Shown here: one piece after another, positions 52,657 through 61,776 of the stretch
How the letters are laid out: each line of letters begins with the position of its first letter
Position numbering within the stretch: the stretch's first letter is position 1
Source of the DNA: Lachnospiraceae bacterium
Lineage (GTDB): Bacteria; Bacillota; Clostridia; Lachnospirales; Lachnospiraceae
Assembly: GCA_017509985.1 (NCBI GenBank)
Contig: JAFWOE010000031.1
Span: 40,011 to 104,010, forward strand
DNA: 64,000 nt
Direction of reading: 5' to 3'
Position numbers and translations under genes: made by a program
The notes under the pieces: generated by a model
What the model saw: only the letters and a program-made list of their open reading frames with translations
Told to the model about the DNA's origin: nothing
The model's database searches: none

Positions 52657-54325
52657 CCGTAATTCCTTTCTTTGCCATCTGTTTCATTTCTCTTGCGTTC
52701 TTCATCGCTGTTTCCGTTATCGTGGATCCGCCGAGCAGCCTCGCCAGTTCTCTCTCCGATCCGGAATCGTCAAGCTTCATTATATGCGTATAAGTCTCAT
52801 CGCTGTCAACTGTTTTCGTGATCGAATAATGAGCGTCCGCCGCTGCCGCGATCTGTGCCAGATGGGTGATGCACAGCACCTGGTGGCTTCGGGCGATCCG
52901 TGTAAGCTTCTCAGCAACCTTCGCCGCCGTCTGTCCGCTGATCCCGGCATCGATCTCGTCAAAGATCAGGGTTTCGGATGGATCATTCTGAACCAGGATG
53001 GTCTTGATCGCAAGCATGATCCTGGAAAGTTCTCCGCCGGAAGCGATCTTTGCAAGAGCCTGCATGGGTTCTCCGGGATTCACAGAGATCCTGTACTCGA
53101 CAGAATCCGCTCCATCCGGTGAGGCCTCCTTGGCATTAAGCTCAATACAGAAACGGACCTGGTTGAAATTCAGTTCCTTCAATTCCTTTATAATCTCCCC
53201 GGAAAGCTTTTCCGCATAGAGTTTCCTCATCCTTGTAAGCTTGCCGCATGCTTCCACAAGCTGCTTTCCCGCAGTTTCCAGCTTCTGCTCCAGCAGTACT
53301 TTCTGGTTCGCATAGTTTTCCAGGAACTCCAGCCTTTCGGCCTGCTGCTCCCGGTATTCGGCCACTTTTGCCGGAGAAGGGCCGAATTTGGACTCGATCC
53401 TTCGGATTTCATCCAGCCTTTTCTCACAGTCACGCATCTGAGCATCGGAAAAGGTCAGATCGGAAAGATAAGACGCTGAAGCGCGGCTGATATCCCCGAT
53501 CAGGCTCTCCGCATCGGCCAGTTCCGAAGAAAGCTGCTGCAGCCCGTCATCCAGGTCTGCGATCTGCGAGATTTCCTTTACGGCACGGCCGATCAGATCC
53601 GCAGCGCCGGAATCATAGCCGGTGTATTCGTGCACCCGGTTCAGCGCAACCGCAATATCCTGGGAATTTTTCATTTTCTTAAATTCGGCTTCAAGCTGCT
53701 CCTCTTCGCCGTCCTTCAGATCCGCCGAATCGATCTCTTCCAGTTCATATTCAATCAGTCCGATCTCCCGGTTTCTGGCGTTTTCATCCAGATCGTAAGC
53801 CGAAAGCTCCGAGGTGATTTTCCGGTGGCTGTCATAACAGGCTTTGACTTCTTCTTTCAAAACACGGATATCGTCTCCGCCATATTCGTCCAGGATCGCC
53901 AGCTGCCGGTCACTGTACAGAAGTGACTGGTGCTCATGCTGGCCGTGAATATCCAGCAGCAGATGGGAAATCGTCCGGATCTGGGCAGAGGAAACAGTTT
54001 CACCGTTGATCCTGAAAACACTTTTGTTCCCGGTGATCTTCCGGCTGATGACAAGCAGATCCTCTTCCGGTTCGAAGCCGGCGTCTTTCAGGGCTTCCGC
54101 CGTTTTCCCGTTTTCAACAGCAAACGTCAGTTCCACAAGCGCGGAATCTTCCCCGTGCCGGATAACCTCCCCGGACAGCCTCGCGCCGAGCGCAAGATTG
54201 ACCGAACCCAGAAGCAGCGATTTACCGGCACCGGTCTCACCGGTGAAGATATTCAGGCCGTTTTCCAGATCGATATCCGCTTCGCGGATCAGCGCCAGGT
54301 TTTTTACATGAAGATTTAAGAGCAT
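52640..54325 (-). CDS. recN: DNA repair protein RecN
   Basis: SMC-like ATPase for double-strand break repair, 561 residues. Walker A GETGAGKSLLLGS is near 33, DIHGQHEHQSLL follows, then two long coiled coils in the middle and the ABC signature in KIASGGELSRIMLAIK with a Walker B IFDEIDAGISGQTA near the end. It follows argR by 74 bases, the standard argR-recN order in Clostridia and Bacilli. Confidence 0.97.
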   Translation of the reverse strand: MLLNLHVKNLALIREADIDLENGLNIFTGETGAGKSLLLGSVNLALGARLSGEVIRHGEDSALVELTFAVENGKTAEALKDAGFEPEEDLLVISRKITGNKSVFRINGETVSSAQIRTISHLLLDIHGQHEHQSLLYSDRQLAILDEYGGDDIRVLKEEVKACYDSHRKITSELSAYDLDENARNREIGLIEYELEEIDSADLKDGEEEQLEAEFKKMKNSQDIAVALNRVHEYTGYDSGAADLIGRAVKEISQIADLDDGLQQLSSELADAESLIGDISRASASYLSDLTFSDAQMRDCEKRLDEIRRIESKFGPSPAKVAEYREQQAERLEFLENYANQKVLLEQKLETAGKQLVEACGKLTRMRKLYAEKLSGEIIKELKELNFNQVRFCIELNAKEASPDGADSVEYRISVNPGEPMQALAKIASGGELSRIMLAIKTILVQNDPSETLIFDEIDAGISGQTAAKVAEKLTRIARSHQVLCITHLAQIAAAADAHYSITKTVDSDETYTHIMKLDDSGSERELARLLGGSTITETAMKNAREMKQMAKKGITDADTL

Positions 54326-54399
54326 CTTTCTTGACTTTCAAAATACAGAAGAAATACAGAACCGGAAGCAGGCCGGATCTGCCGGATACGGCTTCGGTC

Positions 54400-54843
54400 T
54401 CAGATGATCAGGGCTTCCAGTTCCTTTTTTACGGCAGAAGGATCCGAACCGGTTCTTACGGCACAGAAGATCGTATCGTCTCCTGCGATACATCCTGCCA
54501 CGTTACTATTATTCCATTCATCAATGGATGCGGCGGCGGCCATGGCCATGCCGGGGACCGTCTTTATAACAATAAGCCCGGTGGAAAGGATAATATCCGT
54601 TACAGAGTCCTTCAGAACCCTCAGATACTTTTCGGGGTGCGGATCCGTTTCCGGAGCAACGTATTTTACGCTTCCGCTTTCTCCGGCCGCTTTGGTCAGC
54701 CGGAGCTCTTTAATGTCCCGGGAAACCGTAGCCTGCGTTGCCTCAAACCCGGATTTTTTCAGATATTCCACCAGATCCGTCTGGGTAGCAATGTCATATT
54801 CCCTGATCAGACTGAGTATCTGAGCATGTCTCGCGATCTTCAT
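54400..54843 (-). CDS. argR: Arginine repressor ArgR/AhrC
   Basis: Arginine-sensing regulator of 147 residues. A winged-helix domain (about 1-70, ATQTDLVEYLKKSGFEATQA and TVSRDIKELRL) is followed by the hexamer/arginine-binding half with VIKTVPGMAMAAAASIDEW and GCIAGDDTIFCAVRT. The ATG overlaps the nadK stop by four bases. Confidence 0.96.
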   Translation of the reverse strand: MKIARHAQILSLIREYDIATQTDLVEYLKKSGFEATQATVSRDIKELRLTKAAGESGSVKYVAPETDPHPEKYLRVLKDSVTDIILSTGLIVIKTVPGMAMAAAASIDEWNNSNVAGCIAGDDTIFCAVRTGSDPSAVKKELEALII

Positions 54844-55703
54844 CTGTTCACCTCCGATGCACCCATGGGATTCAGTTTCTGCGCCAGGACATCAAGGAAG
54901 GTCATTTCCGAGATTTTTACGGTAAGGGTGTCCGCGCGCGATTTCCGGATGCGGACTTCATCCCCGCTTTCAATATGTATACGGGTATCTCCGTCGAAAA
55001 CAACGGTTGCCTGGCTGATACCGCCGTATTTGTCATTTCCGAGCCGCACCGTTATCACCTCATCATCGGGAAGGATCACGCTGCGGTTGATCAGCGACTG
55101 GGAAGCCAGCGGCGTAAGCAGGAACAGTTCTGCCTCCGGCGATATGATCGGTCCTCCGGCAGACAGGCTGTATCCGGTGGAACCGGTAGCGGTCGAAACG
55201 ATCACGCCGTCCGCACTGTATCTGTTCAGCAAAGTGGATCCGACGTAATTCTCCAGATTAATGATCTTGGGATAGCCGTCCCTGCTGATCACGATATCGT
55301 TCAGGGCTGTATCGGTAGCCAGAACTTTGCTGCCGCGGAAAACTTTCCCGTAAAGCATCATCCGGTGCTCGATCGTGTAATCCCCTTCGATCAGCTTATC
55401 CAGAGCCGGTTCGATCCGGTTCTTTTCGATATCCGTAAGGTATCCCAGCGTTCCCAGGTTGATGCCGATCAGAGGGATCCTCAGTGCGTTTACTTCTCTG
55501 GCTGTCTGAAGAAGTGTTCCGTCTCCGCCCAGAACGATCACGCAGTCAATCCTTTCCGGCACCTTCAGGTCTCCGGAAACCCCTCCGGTCTCCTTCATGG
55601 TGATGCAGGTAAGGCCTTTACCGACAAGATAATCCCTCACCTTATCGGTATAATACCACTTTTTATCTTTCGCCCGATTTGTGACGATATAGAATCTTTC
55701 CAT
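54840..55703 (-). CDS. nadK: NAD kinase
   Basis: Phosphorylates NAD to NADP in the cytoplasm. The 287 residues contain the GGDGTLL motif after CVIVLG, GINLGTLGYLTD, the NDIVISR region and TATGSTGYSLSAGGPI. Sits between tlyA (21 bases) and argR in the conserved string. Confidence 0.96.
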   Translation of the reverse strand: MERFYIVTNRAKDKKWYYTDKVRDYLVGKGLTCITMKETGGVSGDLKVPERIDCVIVLGGDGTLLQTAREVNALRIPLIGINLGTLGYLTDIEKNRIEPALDKLIEGDYTIEHRMMLYGKVFRGSKVLATDTALNDIVISRDGYPKIINLENYVGSTLLNRYSADGVIVSTATGSTGYSLSAGGPIISPEAELFLLTPLASQSLINRSVILPDDEVITVRLGNDKYGGISQATVVFDGDTRIHIESGDEVRIRKSRADTLTVKISEMTFLDVLAQKLNPMGASEVNR

Positions 55704-55724
55704 ATTGTTTCACGCAGTGTAATC

Positions 55725-56552
55725 TTATTTGTCCAGTTCGCGATGCGCTTCGGTTACAACCATTTCTATAGTATCATATATTTTATCTTCCGGCAGGTCC
55801 GATTCGGATTTTACTGTCGAAAGGTGGATCAGATACTCGATATTTCCTTCGGGGCCTTTTACCGGGGAATAATCCAGATTCTTTACCGAAAGGCCGTTCG
55901 ACAGGGCAAACTCCGCAATCTCCCGGATCACCTGCCGGTGTACGGACGGATCTTTTACAACGCCTTTTTTCCCGACTTTTTCCCTTCCGGCTTCGAACTG
56001 CGGCTTGATCAGGGCTGCGATCTCTCCTCCATCCTCCAGAACAGAGGCCACCGGAAGAAGGACTTTTTTCAGGGAAATAAAAGAAACGTCGATCGATGCG
56101 AATGCGCAGCGATCCGGTATCTGCTCCGGAGTCAGGTAACGGACATTTGTCTTTTCCATGCAGACAACGCGGTCGTCGCTCCGAAGCTTCCAGTCCAGCT
56201 GGCCATACCCCACGTCTACCGAATATACCCTGGCAGCGCCGCTCTGCAGCATACAGTCGGTAAAGCCGCCTGTAGAAGCTCCCGCATCCATGCATATTTT
56301 ATCCTTCAGGTCGATATTGAAAGACCGAATGGCCTTTTCCAGTTTAAGTCCGCCCCGGCTGACATACGGAAGCACATGCCCCTTCAGTGTGATCTCCGAC
56401 TCTTCCGGAAACACGGAGCCGGGCTTATCTTCTCTTTCTCCGTTGACCAGTACGATCCCTTCCATAATCAGGGCTTTCGCCTTTTCTCTGGAATCGGCGA
56501 GCCCTTTTTCATAAACAAGGATATCCAGTCTCTTTTTTTCCGAAGAAGCCAT
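55725..56552 (-). CDS. tlyA: TlyA-family rRNA (cytidine-2'-O)-methyltransferase
   Basis: The 275 residues have an N-terminal S4 RNA-binding domain (KKRLDILVYEKGLADSREK) and an FtsJ-like SAM methyltransferase domain with DAGASTGGFTDC, VYSVDVGYGQLDWKL and ALIKPQFEAG. Although called hemolysin in old annotations, members methylate ribosomal RNA. Located between dxs and nadK as in other Firmicutes. Confidence 0.93.
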   Translation of the reverse strand: MASSEKKRLDILVYEKGLADSREKAKALIMEGIVLVNGEREDKPGSVFPEESEITLKGHVLPYVSRGGLKLEKAIRSFNIDLKDKICMDAGASTGGFTDCMLQSGAARVYSVDVGYGQLDWKLRSDDRVVCMEKTNVRYLTPEQIPDRCAFASIDVSFISLKKVLLPVASVLEDGGEIAALIKPQFEAGREKVGKKGVVKDPSVHRQVIREIAEFALSNGLSVKNLDYSPVKGPEGNIEYLIHLSTVKSESDLPEDKIYDTIEMVVTEAHRELDK

Positions 56553-56559
56553 TTTCTGT

Positions 56560-58425
56560 TTATTCCATGCCTTTCAGTCTGCGTTCCGCACGCCCGGCAA
56601 GCAGAACCGGATCCAGCCCGCAGCGCTTTCTCTGCTGCTCCACGCTTCCATGCGAAACAAAACCGTCGCCTGCCCCGCAGATATCCGTACGGACTTTCAG
56701 TTCTTTTTTGCTGATCGCCCCGAGCATAAGGCTGCCGAAACCGCCGTTCTCAACATTCTCTTCCAGAACCATGAGGTATTCATGGTCCTTTGCCAGGGAT
56801 TCCAGCAGTTCTGTATCGAAAGGTTTGATAAAACGGACATTGACCAGGGTCGGGTCGTATCCCTTCTCTTTCAGTTTCATACAGGTCTCATAACCCGTGC
56901 CGACCATGTCTCCGACTGCCCAGATCATGATCTTGGACCCTTTATGCAGGATTTCCGCCCGGCCGAATTCAATTGGAGATGTCTCCATTTTCTGCACGGA
57001 CGGCGGCACCTTTCCTTTGGAATAACGTATGGCCGTCGGTCCGTTGTTTTTCACGGCAAAACGCAGCATCCGATCCAGTTCCTGACCGTTTTTCGGCGCC
57101 ATGACCGTCATATTGGGCATCATGGAAAGATAGGAAAGATCAAATGTTCCCTGATGGGTCTTTCCGTCCTCTCCGACAAAGCCCGCGCGGTCGATCGCAA
57201 AGACGACCGGCAGATTCTGCAGGCAGACGTCCATAAGCAGCTGGTCAAAGCCTCTTTGCAGGAACGAGGAATAGACTGCTACGACCGGTTTCAGGCCGCC
57301 CAGGGCAAGTCCTGCCGCGAAAGTCACCGCATGGCCTTCGGCGATGCCAACGTCAAAAAACCGTTCCGGATAAAGACTTGCAAATCTCCGCAGGCCGGTC
57401 CCCTCCTTCATTGCTGCCGTGACCGCTGCGATCGTGCGGTCTTCCCTGGCTGCGGATATCAGCGCGCTCGAAAAAGCGGAAGAAAAAGTTTCTCCATGAT
57501 CCTCCGGCGAAGGATCCTCCGTCAGTTTCGCAGCGGATATCCCGTGGAATTTTACCGGGTTCTTGCTGGCCGGCGCATATCCTTTTCCTTTTTCCGTCAG
57601 TACATGAACGAATACGGGGCCCGGAAAACTGCGGGCTTCCGTAAAGACCTTGATCAGCTGCCGGATATTATGCCCGTCCACCGGTCCAAGGTAGGTAAAG
57701 CCCATATCCTCAAAGAACATGCCGGGGATCACGATCTGCTTGATGGAGCCTTTGGTCTTCCGGATCGCGTTAACCATTTTGGTCCCGATACCCGGAATGC
57801 TTTCCAGTCCGGCGGAAACCGACATCTTCAGAGAGGTATAATTCTCCGAAGTCCGTATCCGGTCCAGATAATCCGAAATTCCTCCGACGTTTTTGGATAT
57901 GGACATTTCATTATCGTTCAGAACAACGACATAATTCGTTTTCAGCCTGGCTGCGTTATTCAGCGCTTCAAATGCCAGTCCGCCCGTCAGCGCACCATCC
58001 CCGATCACGGAAACAACATGATAATCCTTTTTCAGGATCTCTGCTGCCTTTACATAGCCGAGCCCGGCGGAAACCGAGGTGGAGCTGTGACCGGTGTCAA
58101 AGGAATCCGCCTCACTTTCATTTCTGCGCGGAAAACCGGACAGGCCTCCTTCTTTCCGGATCGTCCGGAAGCTCTCCCTCCTTCCGGTCAGGATCTTATG
58201 AGTATAGGTCTGATGGCCCACATCCCAGATGATCTTATCCTTCGGAAGGTCGTAAACGCGATGAAGCGCCAGCGTAAGCTCTACGGTCCCGAGGCTGGAA
58301 GCCAGATGGCCGCCGTTTTCGCTGATAACATCCACCATATACCGCCGGATCTCTGCCGCAAGCTCATCCAGGCGGTTCTCCGGTATTTTATTGATATCTC
58401 CGGTTTGATTGATCAGTTCGAGCAT
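56560..58425 (-). CDS. dxs: 1-deoxy-D-xylulose-5-phosphate synthase
   Basis: Thiamine-diphosphate enzyme that starts the MEP isoprenoid pathway from pyruvate and glyceraldehyde-3-phosphate. The 621 residues include GHQTYTHKILTGR, the cofactor motif GDGALTGGLAFEALNNA, DRAGFVGEDGKTHQGTFDLS and MVLEENVENGGFGS. The gene follows ispA by 8 bases. Confidence 0.97.
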   Translation of the reverse strand: MLELINQTGDINKIPENRLDELAAEIRRYMVDVISENGGHLASSLGTVELTLALHRVYDLPKDKIIWDVGHQTYTHKILTGRRESFRTIRKEGGLSGFPRRNESEADSFDTGHSSTSVSAGLGYVKAAEILKKDYHVVSVIGDGALTGGLAFEALNNAARLKTNYVVVLNDNEMSISKNVGGISDYLDRIRTSENYTSLKMSVSAGLESIPGIGTKMVNAIRKTKGSIKQIVIPGMFFEDMGFTYLGPVDGHNIRQLIKVFTEARSFPGPVFVHVLTEKGKGYAPASKNPVKFHGISAAKLTEDPSPEDHGETFSSAFSSALISAAREDRTIAAVTAAMKEGTGLRRFASLYPERFFDVGIAEGHAVTFAAGLALGGLKPVVAVYSSFLQRGFDQLLMDVCLQNLPVVFAIDRAGFVGEDGKTHQGTFDLSYLSMMPNMTVMAPKNGQELDRMLRFAVKNNGPTAIRYSKGKVPPSVQKMETSPIEFGRAEILHKGSKIMIWAVGDMVGTGYETCMKLKEKGYDPTLVNVRFIKPFDTELLESLAKDHEYLMVLEENVENGGFGSLMLGAISKKELKVRTDICGAGDGFVSHGSVEQQRKRCGLDPVLLAGRAERRLKGME

Positions 58426-58433
58426 AATTCATC

Positions 58434-59330
58434 TCATGAGCGCCTGTCACAAAGGTACAGGATCAGTTCTTTCAGCATGCCGTTTCTGCAGTTCAGTTTT
58501 TCACAGCATGAAACAGCTTCTTCCGTGTATCGGTGCACAAGTTCCTGCGCCCCGTCGATCCCCAGGAGCGAACAGAATGTAAGCTTTCCGTTTTTTTCGT
58601 CCGAATGGACCGGTTTCCCGAGCGTTTCATCCGTAGATGTCGCATCCAGGATGTCATCCCGGATCTGAAAAGCCAGGCCGGTCGCCCTGCCGGTCTGTTC
58701 CAGCAGCCGGATCTCCTCTTTATCTGCTCCCGCAAGCGCGGCTCCTGCCATCAGCGAAGCCTCGATCAGCGCGGAAGTTTTACGCACACAGATCTCCTCC
58801 AGCATTTCCCGGTCATCCACACGGAGGCGTCCTTTTTCATACTCTACATCCAGGCCCTGGCCGCCGAGCATCCCGTAAAGCCCGCTTTTATCGGCAAGGA
58901 TCCCGGCCGCAGCGGCTGCACTGCTCCTGTCCCGGGCGGAAGCAACACCTTTCAGCATGACTTCATAGGCATAATTCAGCAGGGCATCTCCGGAAAGAAC
59001 GCCCATCGCTTCACCGAACCGGCTGTGCACTGCAGGCTTTCCCCTGCGCAGTTCATCGTTATCGATGGCAGGAAGGTCGTCATGGATCAGGGATGATGTA
59101 TGAATATATTCGATCGCGGCCATGAAAGGTCCGGCCTCTTCTTCTGTTCCGCCGTACGCTTCGTTCATCATTCCCAGCATGACCGGGCGAAGCCTTTTTC
59201 CTCCGGCTTCGATACTGTATTTCATAGCTTCGGCCATGCTTCCCCGGTATCCGGGGAAAACCGGCAGCCATTTCAGGATGATCTTTTCCGCATTTTCCGT
59301 GCGTAGTCTTAATTCTTCTTCAAAAGTCAT
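58434..59330 (-). CDS. ispA: Polyprenyl (farnesyl/geranyl) diphosphate synthase
   Basis: Builds C15 or C20 prenyl diphosphates, 298 residues. The two Asp-rich motifs are visible: LIHDDLPAIDND (first, with the short bacterial spacing) and QIRDDILDAT (second), with GGKRLRPVM at the start. It lies between xseB and dxs and works on the products of the pathway that dxs begins. Confidence 0.96.
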   Translation of the reverse strand: MTFEEELRLRTENAEKIILKWLPVFPGYRGSMAEAMKYSIEAGGKRLRPVMLGMMNEAYGGTEEEAGPFMAAIEYIHTSSLIHDDLPAIDNDELRRGKPAVHSRFGEAMGVLSGDALLNYAYEVMLKGVASARDRSSAAAAAGILADKSGLYGMLGGQGLDVEYEKGRLRVDDREMLEEICVRKTSALIEASLMAGAALAGADKEEIRLLEQTGRATGLAFQIRDDILDATSTDETLGKPVHSDEKNGKLTFCSLLGIDGAQELVHRYTEEAVSCCEKLNCRNGMLKELILYLCDRRS

Positions 59331-59336
59331 GGTCTG

Positions 59337-59552
59337 TTATTCGGTTTCTTCCACCGTGCCGTCATCGTGAACGGTCTTCAGGCTCTTTTCGACCGTATCG
59401 ATTTTATCTGTACAGATCTTTACGAGCCCGATCCCTTTTTTATACAGTTCAAAGCGCTCCTCAAGCGGGATCCCCGGCTCTTCCATTTTCCTTGTTATCT
59501 CATCCAGCTGTTCAAAACCTTCTTCAAGTGTGATGTTCTTTTCTTCCGGCAT
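59337..59552 (-). CDS. xseB: Exodeoxyribonuclease VII small subunit
   Basis: Seventy-one residue helical partner of XseA with the family pattern EEGFEQLDEITRKMEEPGIP and LEERFELYKKGIGLVK. Starts 2 bases after the xseA stop and precedes ispA by 6 bases. Confidence 0.95.
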   Translation of the reverse strand: MPEEKNITLEEGFEQLDEITRKMEEPGIPLEERFELYKKGIGLVKICTDKIDTVEKSLKTVHDDGTVEETE

Positions 59553-59554
59553 GT

Positions 59555-60760
59555 TCAGGCCTCCCTTCCGCAGATTCCCGTCACCGAGGCGGAAATAATA
59601 CCATCTGTTACATGGACCCTCAGTTCGTCGCCCGGCATGACTCTTCGGATCGAATCGACTGTTTTTCCCTGTGGATCCGATACGAATGAATACCCCTGCG
59701 TCAGCTTTTTCACCGGTGAAGAACCTTCCAGCCGTTCGGCAAAGGTAATGAGCATCCTCCGGCTCTCCTCCAGTGCCGCAGACATGCTCCCGGAAAGACG
59801 GATCCTGCAGTTTTCGATCTCCCTTCTGCGGGTCTTCAGTAAATTCAACGGGCTTTCGGCCTTCAGCTTTCCGTTATAGGCATCCAGCTTCATACGGGCA
59901 AAAGAGACAGATTCCGATATCATACGGTTCAGATACGCTTCCCGGTCACGAATATCCAGCAGGATCTCCTTAAAATCCGGAACTGCCAGCTCCGCCGCTG
60001 CCGAAGGCGTCGGTGCGCGAAGGTCCGCAACATAATCCGCGATCGTCCAGTCGGATTCGTGTCCGACCGCAGAGATAACCGGGGTCTCCGCATCAAAGAT
60101 CGCCCTGGCGACAGGCTCTTCATTAAATGCCCAGAGGTCCTCGATGGAACCTCCTCCCCGCCCGACGATGATGACATCCAGCCCGAGCCGGTCCAGCGTT
60201 TCGATCCCGCGGACGATATTCGCCGCGGCCGCATCTCCCTGCACCAGGCTCGGATACAGGTAAAGCGAAACACCGGGGTGCCTTCTTCTGGATACATTTT
60301 GGATATCCTGTATTACAGCTCCTGTCGGCGCAGTGACGATCCCTATTTTCTGGGCAAACCTCGGTATCGGCTTTTTGTAGCCGGCATCGAACATCCCCAT
60401 ATCCTCCAGTTCTTCTTTCAGCCGGAGGAATTTTTCATACAGCTCGCCCGATCCGGATTTTTCGATCCGCCGCGCGTACAGCTGATAGGAACCGCTTCTG
60501 GGATAGGTATCGATCGTTCCGGTAACCGTCACCTTATCTCCGGGACGCATTGAAAAAGCCAGTCCTGCAGCCGCGCTCCGGAACATTACGCAGTTGATTA
60601 CAGCTTTATCGTCCTTGAGCGTGAAATAAAGACCCGTAGAATGATCTTTGCAGTTACTGACTTCTCCCTGTACAGAAACATTTCCGGAAAGCAGGATATC
60701 CTGCCGGAACATGTTTTTTATATAGTTACTGATCTGAAAGACCGAGTAAACAGTACTCAC
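59555..60760 (-). CDS. xseA: Exodeoxyribonuclease VII large subunit
   Basis: Degrades single-stranded DNA with XseB. The 401 residues have an N-terminal OB domain (about 1-100, [21 protein letters not shown]) and the catalytic core with [32 protein letters not shown] and [24 protein letters not shown] (split by motif). The start is GTG, overlapping the nusB stop by four bases. Confidence 0.96.
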   Translation of the reverse strand: MSTVYSVFQISNYIKNMFRQDILLSGNVSVQGEVSNCKDHSTGLYFTLKDDKAVINCVMFRSAAAGLAFSMRPGDKVTVTGTIDTYPRSGSYQLYARRIEKSGSGELYEKFLRLKEELEDMGMFDAGYKKPIPRFAQKIGIVTAPTGAVIQDIQNVSRRRHPGVSLYLYPSLVQGDAAAANIVRGIETLDRLGLDVIIVGRGGGSIEDLWAFNEEPVARAIFDAETPVISAVGHESDWTIADYVADLRAPTPSAAAELAVPDFKEILLDIRDREAYLNRMISESVSFARMKLDAYNGKLKAESPLNLLKTRRREIENCRIRLSGSMSAALEESRRMLITFAERLEGSSPVKKLTQGYSFVSDPQGKTVDSIRRVMPGDELRVHVTDGIISASVTGICGREA

Positions 60761-61176
60761 ATTGAAAGCCCTTTCGATTTGGAAATATTTCCAAGAATAC
60801 CGTTTATAAAGGACGGCGACTCGTCTCCGCCGAAAGTCTTTGCCAGTTCTATTGCCTCATTGATAGCGACCCTGTAGGGGATCTCCTCATCATAAAGCAT
60901 CTCGTAAATCGCGAGACGCAGTATGCACAGATCCACCCTGTTCATTCGTGAAACTTTCCACCCCTCAGAGGCATCGTCGATCATCTCATCCATCTCCGTT
61001 TCCTTTTCCAGGATTTCAGCAAGTTTGGAACGGATGTATGTGCTGTCCTCTGCAGTATATTTATCTCCTTCGTTTTCAAAAAACAGCCCGACCTGGGTCT
61101 CGAAGTCCTCTCCCTCGAAGAAGCCGTTCATATACATGAGTTTAAAGATCGTTTCTCTGATTTCTCTTCGGGTCAT
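60757..61176 (-). CDS. nusB: Transcription antitermination factor NusB
   Basis: RNA-binding protein that works with NusE in antitermination of rRNA operons. The 139 residues have the NusB helical fold with [19 protein letters not shown] at the start, [20 protein letters not shown] and [23 protein letters not shown] 61176 begins 1 base after the Asp23 stop; a frame extends upstream, but only within that gene. Confidence 0.95.
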   Translation of the reverse strand: MTRREIRETIFKLMYMNGFFEGEDFETQVGLFFENEGDKYTAEDSTYIRSKLAEILEKETEMDEMIDDASEGWKVSRMNRVDLCILRLAIYEMLYDEEIPYRVAINEAIELAKTFGGDESPSFINGILGNISKSKGLSM

Positions 61177-61177
61177 T

Positions 61178-61573
61178 TTATTTTGCTCTGCCTTTTTTGA
61201 TCGGTTCCGTAACGATATCCGCGATGGATACATGCACGCTCTTCACCTTCAGGCCGGTCATGTTTTCGAGCGCGTCCCGGACTCTTTCCTGCACCTGCTT
61301 TGTCGTCTCCGGAATATTATAGCCGTACTTGATGTTCAGGACCACCTGAACCGTAGCTTCGCCTTTATCGACATTGACTTTCACGCTCTTTGCCAGCGTC
61401 TTCATGCCGGATTTTGTGATCTGCTCCCCGGAAAGCCCGTCCCGTATAGAAACGATCCCTTCCGGTTCTGTCGCCGCGAGCGCGGAGATGATCGTCAGCA
61501 CTTCATCGGAAATCTGTACGGTTCCGAGTGTATCGTCGTCGTAAATAGTAAAAATCTTTCTTTTCTCTGCCAA
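61178..61573 (-). CDS. Asp23/Gls24 family envelope stress protein
   Basis: The 131 residues belong to the Asp23/YloU/YqhY family, with [21 protein letters not shown] at the start of the domain and the [15 protein letters not shown] and [15 protein letters not shown] segments. Members sit at the membrane side and help envelope homeostasis. The YqhY branch is linked to nusB and fatty-acid synthesis genes. The start is TTG at 61573, preceded by AAAGGAG at 7 bases. It heads the nusB-to-recN string. Confidence 0.92.
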   Translation of the reverse strand: MAEKRKIFTIYDDDTLGTVQISDEVLTIISALAATEPEGIVSIRDGLSGEQITKSGMKTLAKSVKVNVDKGEATVQVVLNIKYGYNIPETTKQVQERVRDALENMTGLKVKSVHVSIADIVTEPIKKGRAK

Positions 61574-61699
61574 AACAGCGCTCCTTTCCGCAAAACATGA
61601 CGTACTGCCGTACTCTGTATAATGCGCTTATAAGCTGTCGTTTTATTATCCGTGACCGCTCCGGTTCCGTGCGGTCTCTTTTCAACTCAGTAATATATT

Positions 61700-61728
61700 A
61701 TAATATATGCAGCGGAAAAACTCTACAA
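61700..61728 (-). promoter_or_regulatory. Candidate promoter of the Asp23-nusB operon
   Basis: TTGTAG (61723-61728) and TATTAT (61700-61705) with a 17-base spacer on the minus strand, about 120 bases before the Asp23 start. Confidence 0.5.
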
Positions 61729-61734
61729 AAAATA

Positions 61735-61762
61735 TAAACAAATCAAACCGGCGGCAGGCCGG
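61735..61762 (-). terminator. Weak terminator after prfC
   Basis: CCGGC (61758-61762 read on the minus strand) and GCCGG (61748-61752) form a short GC stem followed by TTTGATTTGTTT, 15 bases after the prfC stop. Confidence 0.4.
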
Positions 61763-61776
61763 GCGGGGTCTCCACA

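Noticed and set aside
56650..58668. Long plus-strand open frame opposite dxs (also 54975-56714, 61915-63360 and 33385-34629 opposite tlyA/nadK, prfC and polC)
   Set aside because: Each lies antisense to a highly conserved gene with full motifs, has no family motif or good ribosome binding site, and reads as the shadow of the real gene's codon bias.
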